Origin: Betaproteobacteria bacterium
Lineage (GTDB): Bacteria > Pseudomonadota > Gammaproteobacteria > Burkholderiales > Thiobacillaceae
Length of the DNA stretch: 60,468 bases
NCBI GenBank assembly: GCA_016873935.1
Contig: VGVT01000013.1
Coordinates: 1-60,468, forward strand
Direction: 5' to 3'
Each line of letters begins with the position of its first letter. Position 1 is the stretch's first letter. Positions 29,430 to 45,313 of this stretch are shown in pieces. Made by a program: the position numbers and the translations under genes. The notes under the pieces are model-generated. The model made no database searches. It had not been told where the DNA came from and saw only the letters and a program-made list of their open reading frames with translations.

Positions 29430-29500
29430 GAAACGTGAAATGTGTGGTCGCAACAAAGTGGGGCGCGCCTTCCAGTTCACGTTTCACTTCGACGAAACGG
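29430..29500. repeat. Imperfect inverted repeat between phosphoribulokinase and leuS
   Basis: GCGAAACGTGAAATGTG (about 29428-29444) faces CAGTTCACGTTTCACTTC (about 29474-29491), giving an imperfect inverted repeat around a 30-base centre in the divergent interval. It lies in the leader of phosphoribulokinase and upstream of the leuS TATAAT (29549-29554). It may be a regulator site or a decayed ACGTTTCAC-type repeat. Confidence 0.4.
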
Positions 29501-29553
29501 CCTTTGAGTATAAACGCCGCTCCCCCGGCCTGTCACCCGAGCGGCGGGTATAA

Positions 29554-32199
<2,646 letters not shown>

Positions 32200-32209
32200 C
32201 GAGGAGCGC

Positions 32210-32701
32210 ATGGTGAAGCGATGGACCTGGACCCTGCTGGCCGGGGTGTTGTTGCTGGCAGGCCTCACCGGCTGTGGTTTCCAGTTGCGCGGCCACTCCC
32301 AGCTGCCGTTCGACTCCGCCTTCGTCGAGGCCAAGGGGAATTCCAGCCTGGGCAAGGCGCTGCGTGAGTCCCTCGCCCTGGAGAACAAGCTGGCCGACAA
32401 GGCCGAGAACGCGACCATCCGCGTGCTGCTGGCCGAGGAATCCCGCGCCAAGAGCATTCTCGCCCTGTCCGGCGGCGGCAAGGTGCGGGAATACCGGCTG
32501 ACCCTGCGCTTCCTCTTCGCCGTCTACGACGCCAAGGGCCGCGAGCTCGTCGCCCCCTCGGAAATGCTGCAGGTGCGCGACTATTCCTACAACGACTCCG
32601 AACTCCTGGCGAAGACGGTGGAGGAAGCCACGCTGTACCGGTCCATGGAACAGAACGCCCTGCAACAGGTGATGCGCCGCCTGTCCTTCATTCCGCGATG
32701 A
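32210..32701 (+). CDS. lptE: LPS-assembly lipoprotein LptE
   Basis: This 163-residue lipoprotein has a signal peptide with the lipobox L-T-G-C (Cys about residue 22), immediately followed by GFQLRG, the conserved start of mature LptE. It plugs the LptD barrel in the outer membrane and is required for LPS delivery to the surface. It starts 10 bp after leuS with GAGG five bases before the ATG and overlaps holA by four bases (ATGA). The leuS-lptE-holA order is the standard one. Confidence 0.95.
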   Translation: MVKRWTWTLLAGVLLLAGLTGCGFQLRGHSQLPFDSAFVEAKGNSSLGKALRESLALENKLADKAENATIRVLLAEESRAKSILALSGGGKVREYRLTLRFLFAVYDAKGRELVAPSEMLQVRDYSYNDSELLAKTVEEATLYRSMEQNALQQVMRRLSFIPR

Positions 32702-33747
32702 AGCTGCGCGGCGAGCAGCTCGACGACGCGCTGAAAAAAAACCTGGCCGATGTCTGGCTGATCAGCGGTGACGAGCCCCTGCTGGTGGACGAGGCGTTGG
32801 CACGCATCCGCGCGGCCGCGCGCGCGCGCGGCTTCGACGAGCGTCAGTCGCATCAGGCGGAGACCGGTTTCGACTGGCGCGCCTGGCTGGCGGGTTTCGA
32901 CTCTCTGTCCCTGTTTTCCAGCCGCCGGCTGGTGGAACTGCGCCTGCCCACCGGAAAACCCGGGGTGGAGGGTGGCAAAACCCTGGAAGCCTGGGCCGCC
33001 CAGCCCCCCGCCGACACCCTGCTGCTGGTGATCACCCCCCGCCTGGACAAGGCCGGCCTGGCCAGCAAGTGGGCCAGTTCCCTGGAACGAGCCGGAATCC
33101 TGTTGCAAACCATGCCGCCCGCCAGCGAACGCCTGCCGGAATGGATCGGCGCGCGTATGGCCGCGCGCGGGCTGCGGGCGGACCGCGACACCCTGGCCTG
33201 GCTGGCGACGCGGGTGGAAGGCAACCTGCTGGCGGCCCACCAGGAAATCGAGAAGCTCGCCTTGCTGCTGCCGCCCGGCCAGGTGGACCTGGCCGCCGCG
33301 CGCGCCGCCGTGGCGGACGTCGCGCGCTACGACGTGGGCGACCTCTCCGAGTCCTTCCTCAAGGCGGATGCCGTGCGCTTCTGCCGCATTCTCGACGCGC
33401 TGCGCGCCGAAGGCGAAGGTCTGCCCCTGGTGCTGGCGGTGGTGGGTAACGAGATACGCACCCTGCACCGTCTGGCCACTGGCGTCGAGCATGGCCGCCG
33501 CCTCGCCAGCCTGATGCAGGAAGCCCGCGTCTGGGAAAGCCGCCAGGGTCTGGTGGAGCGAGCCCTGAAGCGGGCCGGAGCGCAACGCCTGGCCTGGGCC
33601 ATGCGCGCCCTGGCCCGCCTGGACCGGGCGGCAAAGGGATTGCTGCGCGAGGACGCCTGGGACGAATTGAAGCAACTCGGCCTGGCTCTCATGCAGCGCG
33701 GGCGCGCACCGGCCTTCATGGAATCCTGTTCAGAAGAGTATAAATAA
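32698..33747 (+). CDS. holA: DNA polymerase III subunit delta HolA
   Basis: This 349-residue clamp-loader subunit opens the beta clamp. The N-terminal region (VWLISGDEPLLVDEAL, residues about 16-32) is the degenerate nucleotide-binding fold typical of delta, with GFD-W and SLSLFSSRRLVELRLP following. The C-terminal collar domain is helical and ends near AFMESCSEEYK. Length is normal. Its start overlaps the lptE stop, so translation is probably coupled. Confidence 0.94.
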   Translation: MKLRGEQLDDALKKNLADVWLISGDEPLLVDEALARIRAAARARGFDERQSHQAETGFDWRAWLAGFDSLSLFSSRRLVELRLPTGKPGVEGGKTLEAWAAQPPADTLLLVITPRLDKAGLASKWASSLERAGILLQTMPPASERLPEWIGARMAARGLRADRDTLAWLATRVEGNLLAAHQEIEKLALLLPPGQVDLAAARAAVADVARYDVGDLSESFLKADAVRFCRILDALRAEGEGLPLVLAVVGNEIRTLHRLATGVEHGRRLASLMQEARVWESRQGLVERALKRAGAQRLAWAMRALARLDRAAKGLLREDAWDELKQLGLALMQRGRAPAFMESCSEEYK

Positions 33748-33816
33748 TCACGGGCCAAGGATCGCGCGCCGCACCGGCCGCGTTTTCTTCCTGCTTCTCG
33801 CTTTACGGAGCCGATG

Positions 33817-35088
33817 ATGGACATCAAGCACTACATGCAGGACCTGGGCCGGCAGGCCCGCACGGCCGCCGCCGAGATGGCGCGCGCCTCGACCCGTGCC
33901 AAGAACGACGCTCTTGTCGAACTCGCCCGCCTGCTGCGCGCGGCGGGCGCGCCGCTGGCCGAGGCCAACGCCCGGGACATCGCCCAGGCCGAGGCGGCCG
34001 GTTTGGCCGCGCCGATGGTGGACCGCCTGCGCCTGACGGAAAAAATCGTCGACACCATGGCCGAAGGCTGCGAGCAACTGGCCGCGATGCCCGACCCGGT
34101 CGGCGAGATCACCGGCGTCAAGCGCCGTCCGACAGGCATCAGCGTGGGCCAGATGCGCGTGCCCCTGGGCGTGTTCGGCATGATCTACGAGAGCCGCCCC
34201 AACGTGACCATCGAGGCCGCGTCCCTGGCCATCAAGAGCGGCAACGCCTGCATCCTGCGCGGCGGCTCCGAGGCCATCCAGTCCAACCTGGCCTTGTGGA
34301 AGCTGGTGCGCCAGGCCCTGGAATCCGCCGGCCTGCCCGGTAACGCGGTGCAACTGGTGGAGACCACCGACCGCGCCGCCGTCGGCGAGCTCATCACCAT
34401 GCCCGCCTTCGTCGACGTCATCATCCCGCGCGGCGGCAAGGGCCTCATCGAGCGCATCAGCAACGAGGCCAAGGTTCCGGTGATCAAGCATCTGGACGGC
34501 AACTGCCACACTTACATCGATGCCGAGTTCGACATGGACAAGGCCCTGCGCGTCACCGAGAACGCCAAGACCCAGAAGTACAGCCCCTGCAACGCCACCG
34601 AATCCCTGCTCGTGCACGAGAAGGCCGCCGCCAGCTTCCTGCCCCGCATCGGCGCCATCTTCGCCGCCAAGGGCGTGGAGATGCGCTGCGACGCCGGCGC
34701 CAAGGCCATCCTCGCCGGCGTGGCCAACGCCTTGCTGGCGGATGCGACGGAGGAGGACTGGTACACGGAATACCTGGCCCCCATCATCAGTATCAAGCTG
34801 GTGGCCAGCGTCGAAGAGGCCATCGCCCACATCAACCAGTACAGTTCCCACCACACCGACGCCATCCTGACCACGAACCACCCCAACGCCATGCAATTCA
34901 TCCGCGAGGTGGATTCCAGTTCGGTGATGATCAACGCCTCCACCCGCTTCGCCGACGGCTTCGAGTACGGCCTGGGCGCCGAGATCGGCATCTCCACCGA
35001 CAAGATCCATGCGCGCGGCCCGGTCGGCCTGGAGGGCCTCACCAGCCAGAAATGGGTGGTCCTGGGCGACGGCCACATCCGTGGCTGA
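33817..35088 (+). CDS. proA: Gamma-glutamyl phosphate reductase ProA
   Basis: This enzyme of about 423 residues reduces gamma-glutamyl phosphate to glutamate semialdehyde in proline synthesis. The catalytic Cys lies in [10 protein letters not shown], with [25 protein letters not shown] and the PRGGKGL-type cofactor region also visible. The final proline step (proC) is at 52878. Two adjacent ATG codons occur at 33814 and 33817; the second is preferred because GGAG lies six bases upstream. It is followed by nadD after 18 bp. Confidence 0.96.
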   Translation: MDIKHYMQDLGRQARTAAAEMARASTRAKNDALVELARLLRAAGAPLAEANARDIAQAEAAGLAAPMVDRLRLTEKIVDTMAEGCEQLAAMPDPVGEITGVKRRPTGISVGQMRVPLGVFGMIYESRPNVTIEAASLAIKSGNACILRGGSEAIQSNLALWKLVRQALESAGLPGNAVQLVETTDRAAVGELITMPAFVDVIIPRGGKGLIERISNEAKVPVIKHLDGNCHTYIDAEFDMDKALRVTENAKTQKYSPCNATESLLVHEKAAASFLPRIGAIFAAKGVEMRCDAGAKAILAGVANALLADATEEDWYTEYLAPIISIKLVASVEEAIAHINQYSSHHTDAILTTNHPNAMQFIREVDSSSVMINASTRFADGFEYGLGAEIGISTDKIHARGPVGLEGLTSQKWVVLGDGHIRG

Positions 35089-35106
35089 CGGCGGAAGGAG
35101 CAAAAC

Positions 35107-35811
35107 GTGAGGAGAAAAGGCGCAGCCTCCCCGCCTCACGCCCCACGCCTCACGCCTCAGCCGCGGGCGATCGGCATCCTCGGCGGCACCTTCGACCCCA
35201 TCCACTATGGCCACCTGCGCATGGCGGAGGAACTGGCGGAAGCGCTCGACATCAACCAGGTCCGCCTCATCCCCGCCGGCAGTCCGCCACATCGCGGCCA
35301 GCCACGCGCCGCGTCGCCACACCGCATGGAAATGGCGCGGCGGGCCGTGGCCGGCAATCCCCGCTTCCTGCTGGACGACCGCGAAATCCTGCGCGACCGG
35401 CCCAGCTACAGTGTCGACACCCTGACCGACCTGCGCGCCGAGTTACCCGTTGGCACGCCCCTGGTGCTGTTCATGGGCAGCGATGCCTTCCTCGGCCTGA
35501 CCACATGGCATGCTTGGGAAAAGCTTTTCGACCTGGCCCATATCGCCGTCGCCCACCGGCCCGGCTTCTCCCCGACACTGTGGGAGGACGCCCTGCCCGA
35601 CGCCTTGCGCAGGCAACTGGCGCGGCGGCGGTGCGACCTGCCCGGCGAACTTGCCGAGCTGCCCGCCGGACGGATTCACCTGTCCGGCATCACCCAGCTG
35701 GAAATCTCCGCCAGCCAGATCCGCGACCTCTGCCTGCGCGGCCGCAGCACGCGCTACCTGCTGCCCGACCCCGTCATCGACTACATCAACGAGAAACAAC
35801 TCTATGTCTGA
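35107..35811 (+). CDS. nadD: Nicotinate-mononucleotide adenylyltransferase NadD (extended N-terminus)
   Basis: This 234-residue enzyme makes deamido-NAD from NaMN and ATP. The nucleotide-binding motif GGTFDPIHYGHL is intact, as are the DREI-x-RDRPSYSVDTL segment and the C-terminal ISASQIR block. A GTG start (35107) with AAGGAG six bases upstream is well supported. It gives about 20 residues before the usual family start. This extension (RRKGAASPPHAPRLTPQP) is encoded by repeats of a CCTCACGCC-type sequence and is probably repeat-derived. The gene overlaps rsfS by 8 bp. Confidence 0.95.
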   Translation: MRRKGAASPPHAPRLTPQPRAIGILGGTFDPIHYGHLRMAEELAEALDINQVRLIPAGSPPHRGQPRAASPHRMEMARRAVAGNPRFLLDDREILRDRPSYSVDTLTDLRAELPVGTPLVLFMGSDAFLGLTTWHAWEKLFDLAHIAVAHRPGFSPTLWEDALPDALRRQLARRRCDLPGELAELPAGRIHLSGITQLEISASQIRDLCLRGRSTRYLLPDPVIDYINEKQLYV

Positions 35812-36160
35812 ATCCCCGAGCACTGACCAACTCACGCAAATCGCCGTCGCCGCCCTCGAAGACATCAAGGGCAAGGACATCACGGTCATCGACGTGGCGC
35901 ATCTGTCTTCCCTGTTCGAGAGCATGATCATCGCCAGCGGCGATTCCAACCGCCAGGTACGCGCCCTGGCGGACAACGTGCAGAAGAAACTGAAGGAAGC
36001 GGGCGCCGAAATTCTCGGCATTGAGGGAGAGCAGGTGGGGGAATGGGTGCTGGTCGACGCGGGGGACCTGGTGGTGCATGTCATGCACCCGACGGTACGC
36101 CTGCATTTCAACCTGGAGGAACTCTGGGGCGCGGCGCGCAAGGCCCGGCGGGCCGCCTGA
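35804..36160 (+). CDS. rsfS: Ribosomal silencing factor RsfS
   Basis: This 118-residue protein of the RsfS/Iojap family binds ribosomal protein uL14 and blocks 30S-50S joining when nutrients are scarce. The hallmark segments are DIKGKDITVIDVAHLSS, ASGDSNRQVRALADNVQ and the C-terminal GEWVLVDAGDLVVHVMHP. Its start overlaps the nadD stop by 8 bp. In related genomes rlmH, maf and rng follow directly; here the next gene is an unrelated convergent lipoprotein gene and rlmH-maf-rng are 20 kb away in opposite orientation. Confidence 0.96.
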   Translation: MSESPSTDQLTQIAVAALEDIKGKDITVIDVAHLSSLFESMIIASGDSNRQVRALADNVQKKLKEAGAEILGIEGEQVGEWVLVDAGDLVVHVMHPTVRLHFNLEELWGAARKARRAA

Positions 36161-36183
36161 TATCCCCTGCGAGGCGCAGCCAA

Positions 36184-36216
36184 TAAAAAACCCCGGCGCC
36201 CCACAACGCCGGGGTT
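36184..36216 (-). terminator. Terminator after the lipoprotein gene
   Basis: CCCCGGCG (36191-36198) and CGCCGGGG (36207-36214) form an 8-bp stem. On the minus strand the hairpin is followed by six T residues (AAAAAA at 36185-36190 on the plus strand). It is placed 20 bases after the stop of the gene at 36235-36594. Confidence 0.85.
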
Positions 36217-36234
36217 ACAGGAAAGCTCAGGCCA

Positions 36235-36594
36235 TCAGCGCACGACCTGGGGCATGACGTCGAGCACGACGTGGGTGTCGCGATTCACCAGAACGATGTC
36301 ACTGCCGACAACGTAGCGGGTATAGGGTGCCGGCAGGTCGGGCAGCTTGCTCAGCAGGTTGCCGGGCAGTTTCGCCGGCCTCTGGCCACCTTGCAGGACG
36401 TCACCGACTTTCGCGCTTTGCGGCGGCAGGGTTCCGCTGGGTTTGCCATAGTAGGCCTCGACGGCGGCGCGATCACTGGCGGAGAACTTCAAACCCGAGC
36501 TATCGCTGGCCCCACCCGCGCTCTTGCCCCCCTGGCTGGCACAACCGGCCAACAGGGTGGCGGCGGTAAAGATAAGAAAGTCGCGTCTTTCCAT
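36235..36594 (-). CDS. RcnB-like lipoprotein
   Basis: This 119-residue lipoprotein has a lipobox L-A-G-C (Cys about residue 18) after a Ser/Gly-rich signal region. The mature part has the short repeat pattern AYYG...LPPQ...LPGNLL-SKLP-DLP-APYTRYVVGSDIVLV-x-R-x-T-x-VVLDVM seen in RcnB-type periplasmic proteins. RcnB of E. coli modulates nickel/cobalt homeostasis, but many homologues have no known metal role, and metal-binding residues are not obvious here. It is a separate unit with its own terminator, sitting between the rsfS end and gltD. Confidence 0.6.
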   Translation of the reverse strand: MERRDFLIFTAATLLAGCASQGGKSAGGASDSSGLKFSASDRAAVEAYYGKPSGTLPPQSAKVGDVLQGGQRPAKLPGNLLSKLPDLPAPYTRYVVGSDIVLVNRDTHVVLDVMPQVVR

Positions 36595-36711
36595 GCTTGT
36601 CCCCTCAGGCTTTATGGCTAAGGTGCTCTATGTATCAAACCCACGGAGCAAACTCTTTGAGGCGCATCAAGATTTTCCGAGAAGCCGCGCGGCCTGAATC
36701 CAGGTCGCATG

Positions 36712-36762
36712 GTGACCCTGACGAAAAACCCGGCTCGCGGCCGGCTTTTTCGTCAGGGTCAC
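36712..36762 (-). terminator. Large terminator-like inverted repeat after gltD
   Basis: GTGACCCTGACGAAAAA (36712-36728) is matched perfectly by TTTTTCGTCAGGGTCAC (36746-36762), with a G/C-rich inner hairpin (CCCGGC/GCCGGC). The inner stem with flanking A and T runs is an intrinsic terminator usable in both directions; the outer arms extend the stem. It lies nine bases after the gltD stop codon. Confidence 0.82.
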
Positions 36763-36770
36763 AGTGATGC

Positions 36771-38236
36771 TCAACGCGGCAAATCGGAACGTCCCATGAG
36801 GAAGGCATCGACTTCCCGCGCGCACTGACGGCCTTCACGGATGGCCCAGACCACCAGGGACTGGCCCCGGCGCATGTCGCCGGCGGCGAACACCTTGGCG
36901 GCGCTGGTGGCGTAGCAACCAGCGCCGTCGGTGCTGGCCCTGGCATTGCCGCGGGCATCCTTTTCCACGCCGAAGGAGTCGAGGACGGGGGCCAGAGGGT
37001 TGGTGAAGCCCATGGCGAGGAAGACCAGGTCGGCCTTGATCTCGAACTCGCTGCCGGGCACCTCGGCCATCCTGCCGTCCTTCCACTCCAGGCGCGCGGC
37101 CTTGACCGCCTTGACCCGGCCCTGGCCGTCGTCGCCGAAGGCCTTGGTGACGATGGACCAGTCCCGCTCGCAGCCTTCTTCGTGGGAAGAGGAGGTGCGC
37201 ATCTTCAGAGGCCAGTAAGGCCAGACCAGAGGCTTATCCTCCTGCTCGGGGGGACGCGGCATCAGTTCGATCTGGGTAACGCTGGCCGCGCCGTGGCGGT
37301 TGGAGGTGCCGACGCAGTCGGAGCCGGTATCGCCGCCGCCGATGACCAACACGTGCTTGCCCTTGGCATCAATGGGATTGGGTCCGTCGCCCGCCACCGC
37401 CTTGTTCTGGGGAATGAGGAATTCCAGGGCGAAATGCACGCCCTTCAGTTCACGGCCCGGCACCGGCAGGTCGCGCGGGACTTCCGAGCCGCCGGCCAGG
37501 ACCACGGCGTCGAACTCGGCCATGAGCTTGGCGGCGGGGAGGATTTCCCTGGCGTCGTTGACGATGCCGTCGGGGGTCTTCTCGGCGCCGACCAGGCAGC
37601 CGGTGCGGAAGCTGACGCCTTCGGCTTCCATCTGCCGCATGCGGCGGTCGATGAGGGCCTTGTCCATCTTGAAATCGGGGATGCCGTAGCGCAGCAGGCC
37701 GCCGATCCGGCTGGACTTCTCGAACACAGTAACGTCGTGGCCGACGCGGGCGAGTTGCTGGGCGGCGGCCAGGCCCGCGGGGCCGGAACCGACGATGGCG
37801 ACTTTCCTGCCGGTCTTCGCCTTGGGCGGTTGCGGCACCACCCAGCCCATCTCCCAGCCCTTGTCGATGATGAAGTGCTCGATCGACTTGATGCCCACCG
37901 GCTCGGCGTTGATGCCCAGGGTGCAGGCGGCCTCGCAGGGCGCCGGGCAGATGCGGCCGGTGAATTCGGGGAAGTTGTTGGTGGAATGCAGCACGTCCAG
38001 GGCCTGCTTCCAGTTGCCCCGAAAAACGAGGTCGTTCCAGTCCGGGATGATGTTGTTCACCGGGCAGCCGTTGTTGCAGAACGGGATGCCGCAATCCATG
38101 CAGCGGGCACCCTGCGTCTTGGCGGCCTCGTCCGTGAGGGTGTGGACGAACTCGCGGTAGTCGTGCAGGCGCTTTTCAACGGGTTCGTACACCTCGGGCT
38201 GGCGCTCGAATTCGAGAAAACCGGTCATCTTGCCCA

Positions 38237-38237
<1 letters not shown>
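36771..38237 (-). CDS. gltD: Glutamate synthase (NADPH) small subunit GltD
   Basis: This 488-residue FAD/Fe-S oxidoreductase feeds electrons from NADPH to the large subunit. The N-terminal domain has the Cys sets [14 protein letters not shown] and CPAPCEAAC for [4Fe-4S] clusters. The FAD site is [15 protein letters not shown] (about residues 148-162) and the NADPH site [13 protein letters not shown] (about 297-309). The gene start overlaps the gltB stop by one base. A long terminator follows. Confidence 0.97.
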
Positions 38238-42880
<4,643 letters not shown>

Positions 42881-42958
42881 GCTTGCATCCTCAAAGTCTG
42901 GTCGGGTCACCGGCTGGCCGGATCATCGGGTCAAACAGGGCCGGGGTTTCGGCACGGC

Positions 42959-42986
42959 CAAAAAAAGCCGGTGCGTGCACCGGCTG
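42959..42986 (-). terminator. Intrinsic terminator in the gltB leader / end of the RiPP operon
   Basis: On the minus strand AGCCGGTGC and GCACCGGCT form a 9-bp perfect stem (plus positions 42966-42985), followed by seven T residues. It lies 115 bases after the DUF2063 stop codon but about 80 bases before the gltB start codon. It also lies downstream of the best gltB promoter, so it would affect both transcripts. Confidence 0.8.
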
Positions 42987-43040
42987 CTGTCGGTTCCAGG
43001 GGCGAGGGACAATGTTCCAGGCCCCAATAACGGGCTTGGA

Positions 43041-43069
43041 ATTCTAGCGTGTCAGGGCTACATCGCCAA
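43041..43069 (-). promoter_or_regulatory. Candidate sigma-70 promoter for gltBD
   Basis: On the minus strand TTGGCG (43069-43064) is separated by 17 bases from TAGAAT (43046-43041). Matches to the consensus are 4/6 and 5/6. Transcription would begin near 43034, leaving a leader of about 150 bases that contains the stem TTCCAAGCCC/GGGGCCTGGAA and the terminator at 42959-42986. Confidence 0.5.
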
Positions 43070-43100
43070 CTTCCCGGCCATGCACCAATGTGGAGCGCGT

Positions 43101-43850
43101 TCAGCTCCGGCGACCTAGGATGGCGCCCCGCTCGCGCATTTCCGCCAACAGAGCCGCACCATGCGCCTGCAAGGCCCCTTCGGCCAAGGCCATTTCAGCC
43201 TCCAGCCGTGACACGGCCTGGGCGCCGGTCAGCTCCGGTTCCTCCCGCAACAGCGCCAGCAGGCGGGCGGTGGCGGGATTGACAAGGATGAAGCGGACTT
43301 CGTGTTGCGAATCGCGGAAGGCGACAGTGAAGGTCGGCTGTTCGGGCGGTTCGTCCGGCCGATAGCGGGGTGACAGGCGATGCACTGGCCAGCGGTAGGC
43401 CAGCACTCGCAACACCGGGTTGAGCAGGGGCTGTCCGCGCATGAGGTCGCCGGCCGCATCGTATACCGGCATTTCCGCGTCCCGGCTGGAGGTGTCCAGT
43501 TCCAGCTCCACCCATTCGTAATGCGCCAGTTCGGGCAGGAAGGCGGGATAGTCGGGCACGGACACCCATTCCTCCTGCAGATATTTCAGGAACTCCTCGG
43601 GGATCTGGCGAAAATAGGGGGTATGGCTGGCGTGGTCGCGGAAGAAGGCGCGCACGAGACGGCCCCAGCGGCGCTTGCCCAGGATCTTGCGGCTGACCGG
43701 GAAGCAGGAAAGCAGGAAGCCTTCCAGGTTGTTGAAGAGCAGTGCGTTGTAGACCTTCATGCGCCGCGCCGGCACACCCTTGGGCCGGGCGACGCCGCGG
43801 GGATCGCGGATGTGGGCGGTGAAGGCGCGCTGGTAGTGCTGGAATTCCAT
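43101..43850 (-). CDS. DUF2063 RiPP-maturation partner protein (BufC/HvfC/MbnC-like)
   Basis: This 249-residue protein starts MEFQHYQRAFTAHIRDP. It has a helical N-terminal DUF2063 domain with ARRMKVYNALLFNNLEGFLLSCFPVSRKILG and a D-H-A-S-x-T-P-Y-F-R-Q-I-P segment. This is the family that partners with DUF692 oxidases (MbnC in methanobactin, BufC/HvfC in bufferin-type systems) and is thought to bring the precursor peptide to the enzyme. It is five bases downstream of the DUF692 gene and ends the three-gene operon. Confidence 0.88.
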   Translation of the reverse strand: MEFQHYQRAFTAHIRDPRGVARPKGVPARRMKVYNALLFNNLEGFLLSCFPVSRKILGKRRWGRLVRAFFRDHASHTPYFRQIPEEFLKYLQEEWVSVPDYPAFLPELAHYEWVELELDTSSRDAEMPVYDAAGDLMRGQPLLNPVLRVLAYRWPVHRLSPRYRPDEPPEQPTFTVAFRDSQHEVRFILVNPATARLLALLREEPELTGAQAVSRLEAEMALAEGALQAHGAALLAEMRERGAILGRRS

Positions 43851-43855
43851 ACTCG

Positions 43856-44704
43856 TCAGGCGGCCCGGACGGAACGCGGGCTATGCAATGCCTGCAGCCG
43901 GGCGATGTGTTCGACCTCGGGCAGCAGTTCCGCCAGGGGCGGGATGTTGAAGTCCCTCTCCAGGCAGGTGGGGTGCGCGCCCAGCAGATTGTAGGCGGTG
44001 TCCAGCAATTGCCAGACCGGGTCGATCACCTCGGCGCCGTGCGTGTCGATGATGAGGTCCGGCGCTTCCTGGTAATGGCCGGCCATGTGCATGTAGACGA
44101 TGCGTTCGGCGGGCATGCGCTTCAGGTATTCGACCGGGTCGAACTTGAAGTTGACGCTGTTGACGTAGACGTTGTTGACGTCCAGATGCAGCCAGCAGTC
44201 CGCCTCCTCGAGCACCGCGTTGACGAAGGCGGGCTCGTCCATTTCGTTGATGGGCGCGGCCACGTAGTAGCTGGCATTCTCGATGGCGATGCGCTGCTCC
44301 AGGATGTCCTGAACGCGGCGGATGCGGCCTGCCACGTATCGCACCGCCTCCCAGGTGGCGGGAATGGGCATGAGGTCGTAGAGATGGCCGTGGTCCGAGC
44401 AGTAGGAGAGATGCTCGGTGTAGAGCGGCATGCGGTGCTCGGCCATGAAGGCCTTGGTCTTGCGCAGCAGGACTTCATCCAGCGACGTCATGCCGCCCAG
44501 GGACAGGGACAGGCCGTGGCAGACGAAGGTATGCCGTTCCGTGAACTGGCGCAGATCGCGGGCATGACGGCCGCCCATGTCGATCCAGTTCTCCGGCGCC
44601 AGCTCGAAGAAATCGATGGCGGGGGGGACCCCGGATTTCAGCGCGGGAATGAGGTCGCGCCGAAATCCGAGTCCCGCGCCGTTCAGACGCGGGATGTCAG
44701 GCAT
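43856..44704 (-). CDS. DUF692 multinuclear non-heme iron oxidase (MNIO; BufB/HvfB/MbnB-like)
   Basis: This 282-residue TIM-barrel protein of the DUF692 family installs modifications on Cys residues of RiPP precursors using two or three iron atoms. Likely metal ligands are in the conserved stretches FVCHGLSLSLGG, YTEHLSYC, IENASYY, DCWLHLDVNNVYVN, YMHMAGH and DTHG. It lies six bases after the Cys-repeat precursor gene and five before the DUF2063 gene. Characterised relatives convert Cys to oxazolone-thioamide (MbnB, HvfB) or thiooxazole (BufB1) groups. Confidence 0.93.
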   Translation of the reverse strand: MPDIPRLNGAGLGFRRDLIPALKSGVPPAIDFFELAPENWIDMGGRHARDLRQFTERHTFVCHGLSLSLGGMTSLDEVLLRKTKAFMAEHRMPLYTEHLSYCSDHGHLYDLMPIPATWEAVRYVAGRIRRVQDILEQRIAIENASYYVAAPINEMDEPAFVNAVLEEADCWLHLDVNNVYVNSVNFKFDPVEYLKRMPAERIVYMHMAGHYQEAPDLIIDTHGAEVIDPVWQLLDTAYNLLGAHPTCLERDFNIPPLAELLPEVEHIARLQALHSPRSVRAA

Positions 44705-44710
44705 GGCCGC

Positions 44711-45109
44711 TTACTTCTTGCCGCCGCACTTGCCTTCACCACACTTGCCTTCCTTGGCCTTGGGCTTGGCGCCGCACTTGCCCTCGCCGCACTTGCCCTC
44801 CTTGGCCTTGGCCTTCTCCTGGGTGGTCTTGCCTTGTTCGGCCTTCATGTCGTCACCCTTGGATTTCCCACCGCACTTGCCTTCGCCGCATTTCCCATCT
44901 TTGGCCTTGGCGTCCTTCTTGGCGCCGCCGCACTTGCCCTCGCCGCACTTGCCTTCCTTGGCCTTGCCGGCCTCGGCCACCATGTAGCCTCTGTCGAGGA
45001 CCTGCGCGGAGAAGGGATTTTCGGCGGCGGAAACCGGCGCCGCCGACAAACCCAGGGTGACGGCGGAACCCAGGGCCAGGGTGAGGGCGGTACGCTTGTT
45101 GGTCTTCAT
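44711..45109 (-). CDS. HvfA/bufferin-type RiPP precursor with four tandem GKCGEGKCG units
   Basis: This is a 132-residue precursor with a Sec signal peptide (about residues 1-28, ending SAAPVSA) and a short conserved leader ENPFSAQVLDRGYMVAE. A Lys/Gly/Glu-rich core follows, with eight Cys arranged as four units of (E/D)GKCGEGKCG, separated by Lys/Ala spacers. EGKCG repeats are the modification sites in HvfA-type peptides, where a partner DUF692 enzyme turns Cys into oxazolone-thioamide groups. All other Cys are absent, so the core is the likely metal-binding part. A GAGGAG ribosome site lies six bases before the ATG. The modification state here is inferred. Confidence 0.9.
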   Translation of the reverse strand: MKTNKRTALTLALGSAVTLGLSAAPVSAAENPFSAQVLDRGYMVAEAGKAKEGKCGEGKCGGAKKDAKAKDGKCGEGKCGGKSKGDDMKAEQGKTTQEKAKAKEGKCGEGKCGAKPKAKEGKCGEGKCGGKK

Positions 45110-45285
45110 GACAGACTCCTCTACAAAGTTGCGTTCGTGAAAGTTATGGATGCCTGTGCGGCCTGCGATCCGTATCGGTGCAACGTGAACCGTGCCGTGG
45201 GCGATGCGGACTGTAGGAGCGGGAACAAGCGGCCGCAAGCAAATTTTTGTTTATAAATTAATAAGATACGTATATCCGCTGGGTC

Positions 45286-45313
45286 CTTGATTATGGAGCG
45301 GAAAGGTCCATAT
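45286..45313 (+). promoter_or_regulatory. Heat-shock (sigma-32) promoter of hsp20
   Basis: CTTGATT (45286-45292) is followed after 14 bases by TCCATAT (45307-45313). The sigma-32 consensus is CTTGAAA-N11-16-CCCATNT. The match is close and the position, about 55-80 bases before the hsp20 start, is suitable. Confidence 0.72.

Noticed and set aside
36712-36762. A 51-base near-perfect inverted repeat as a mobile element end
   Set aside because: It directly follows the gltD stop codon and has a G/C core with A and T runs, so it is explained as a bidirectional terminator.
45211-45235. A GTAGGAGCGGG-type sequence as a REP element or regulator site
   Set aside because: There is only one partial copy in the window and no paired arm, so I did not list it as a feature.
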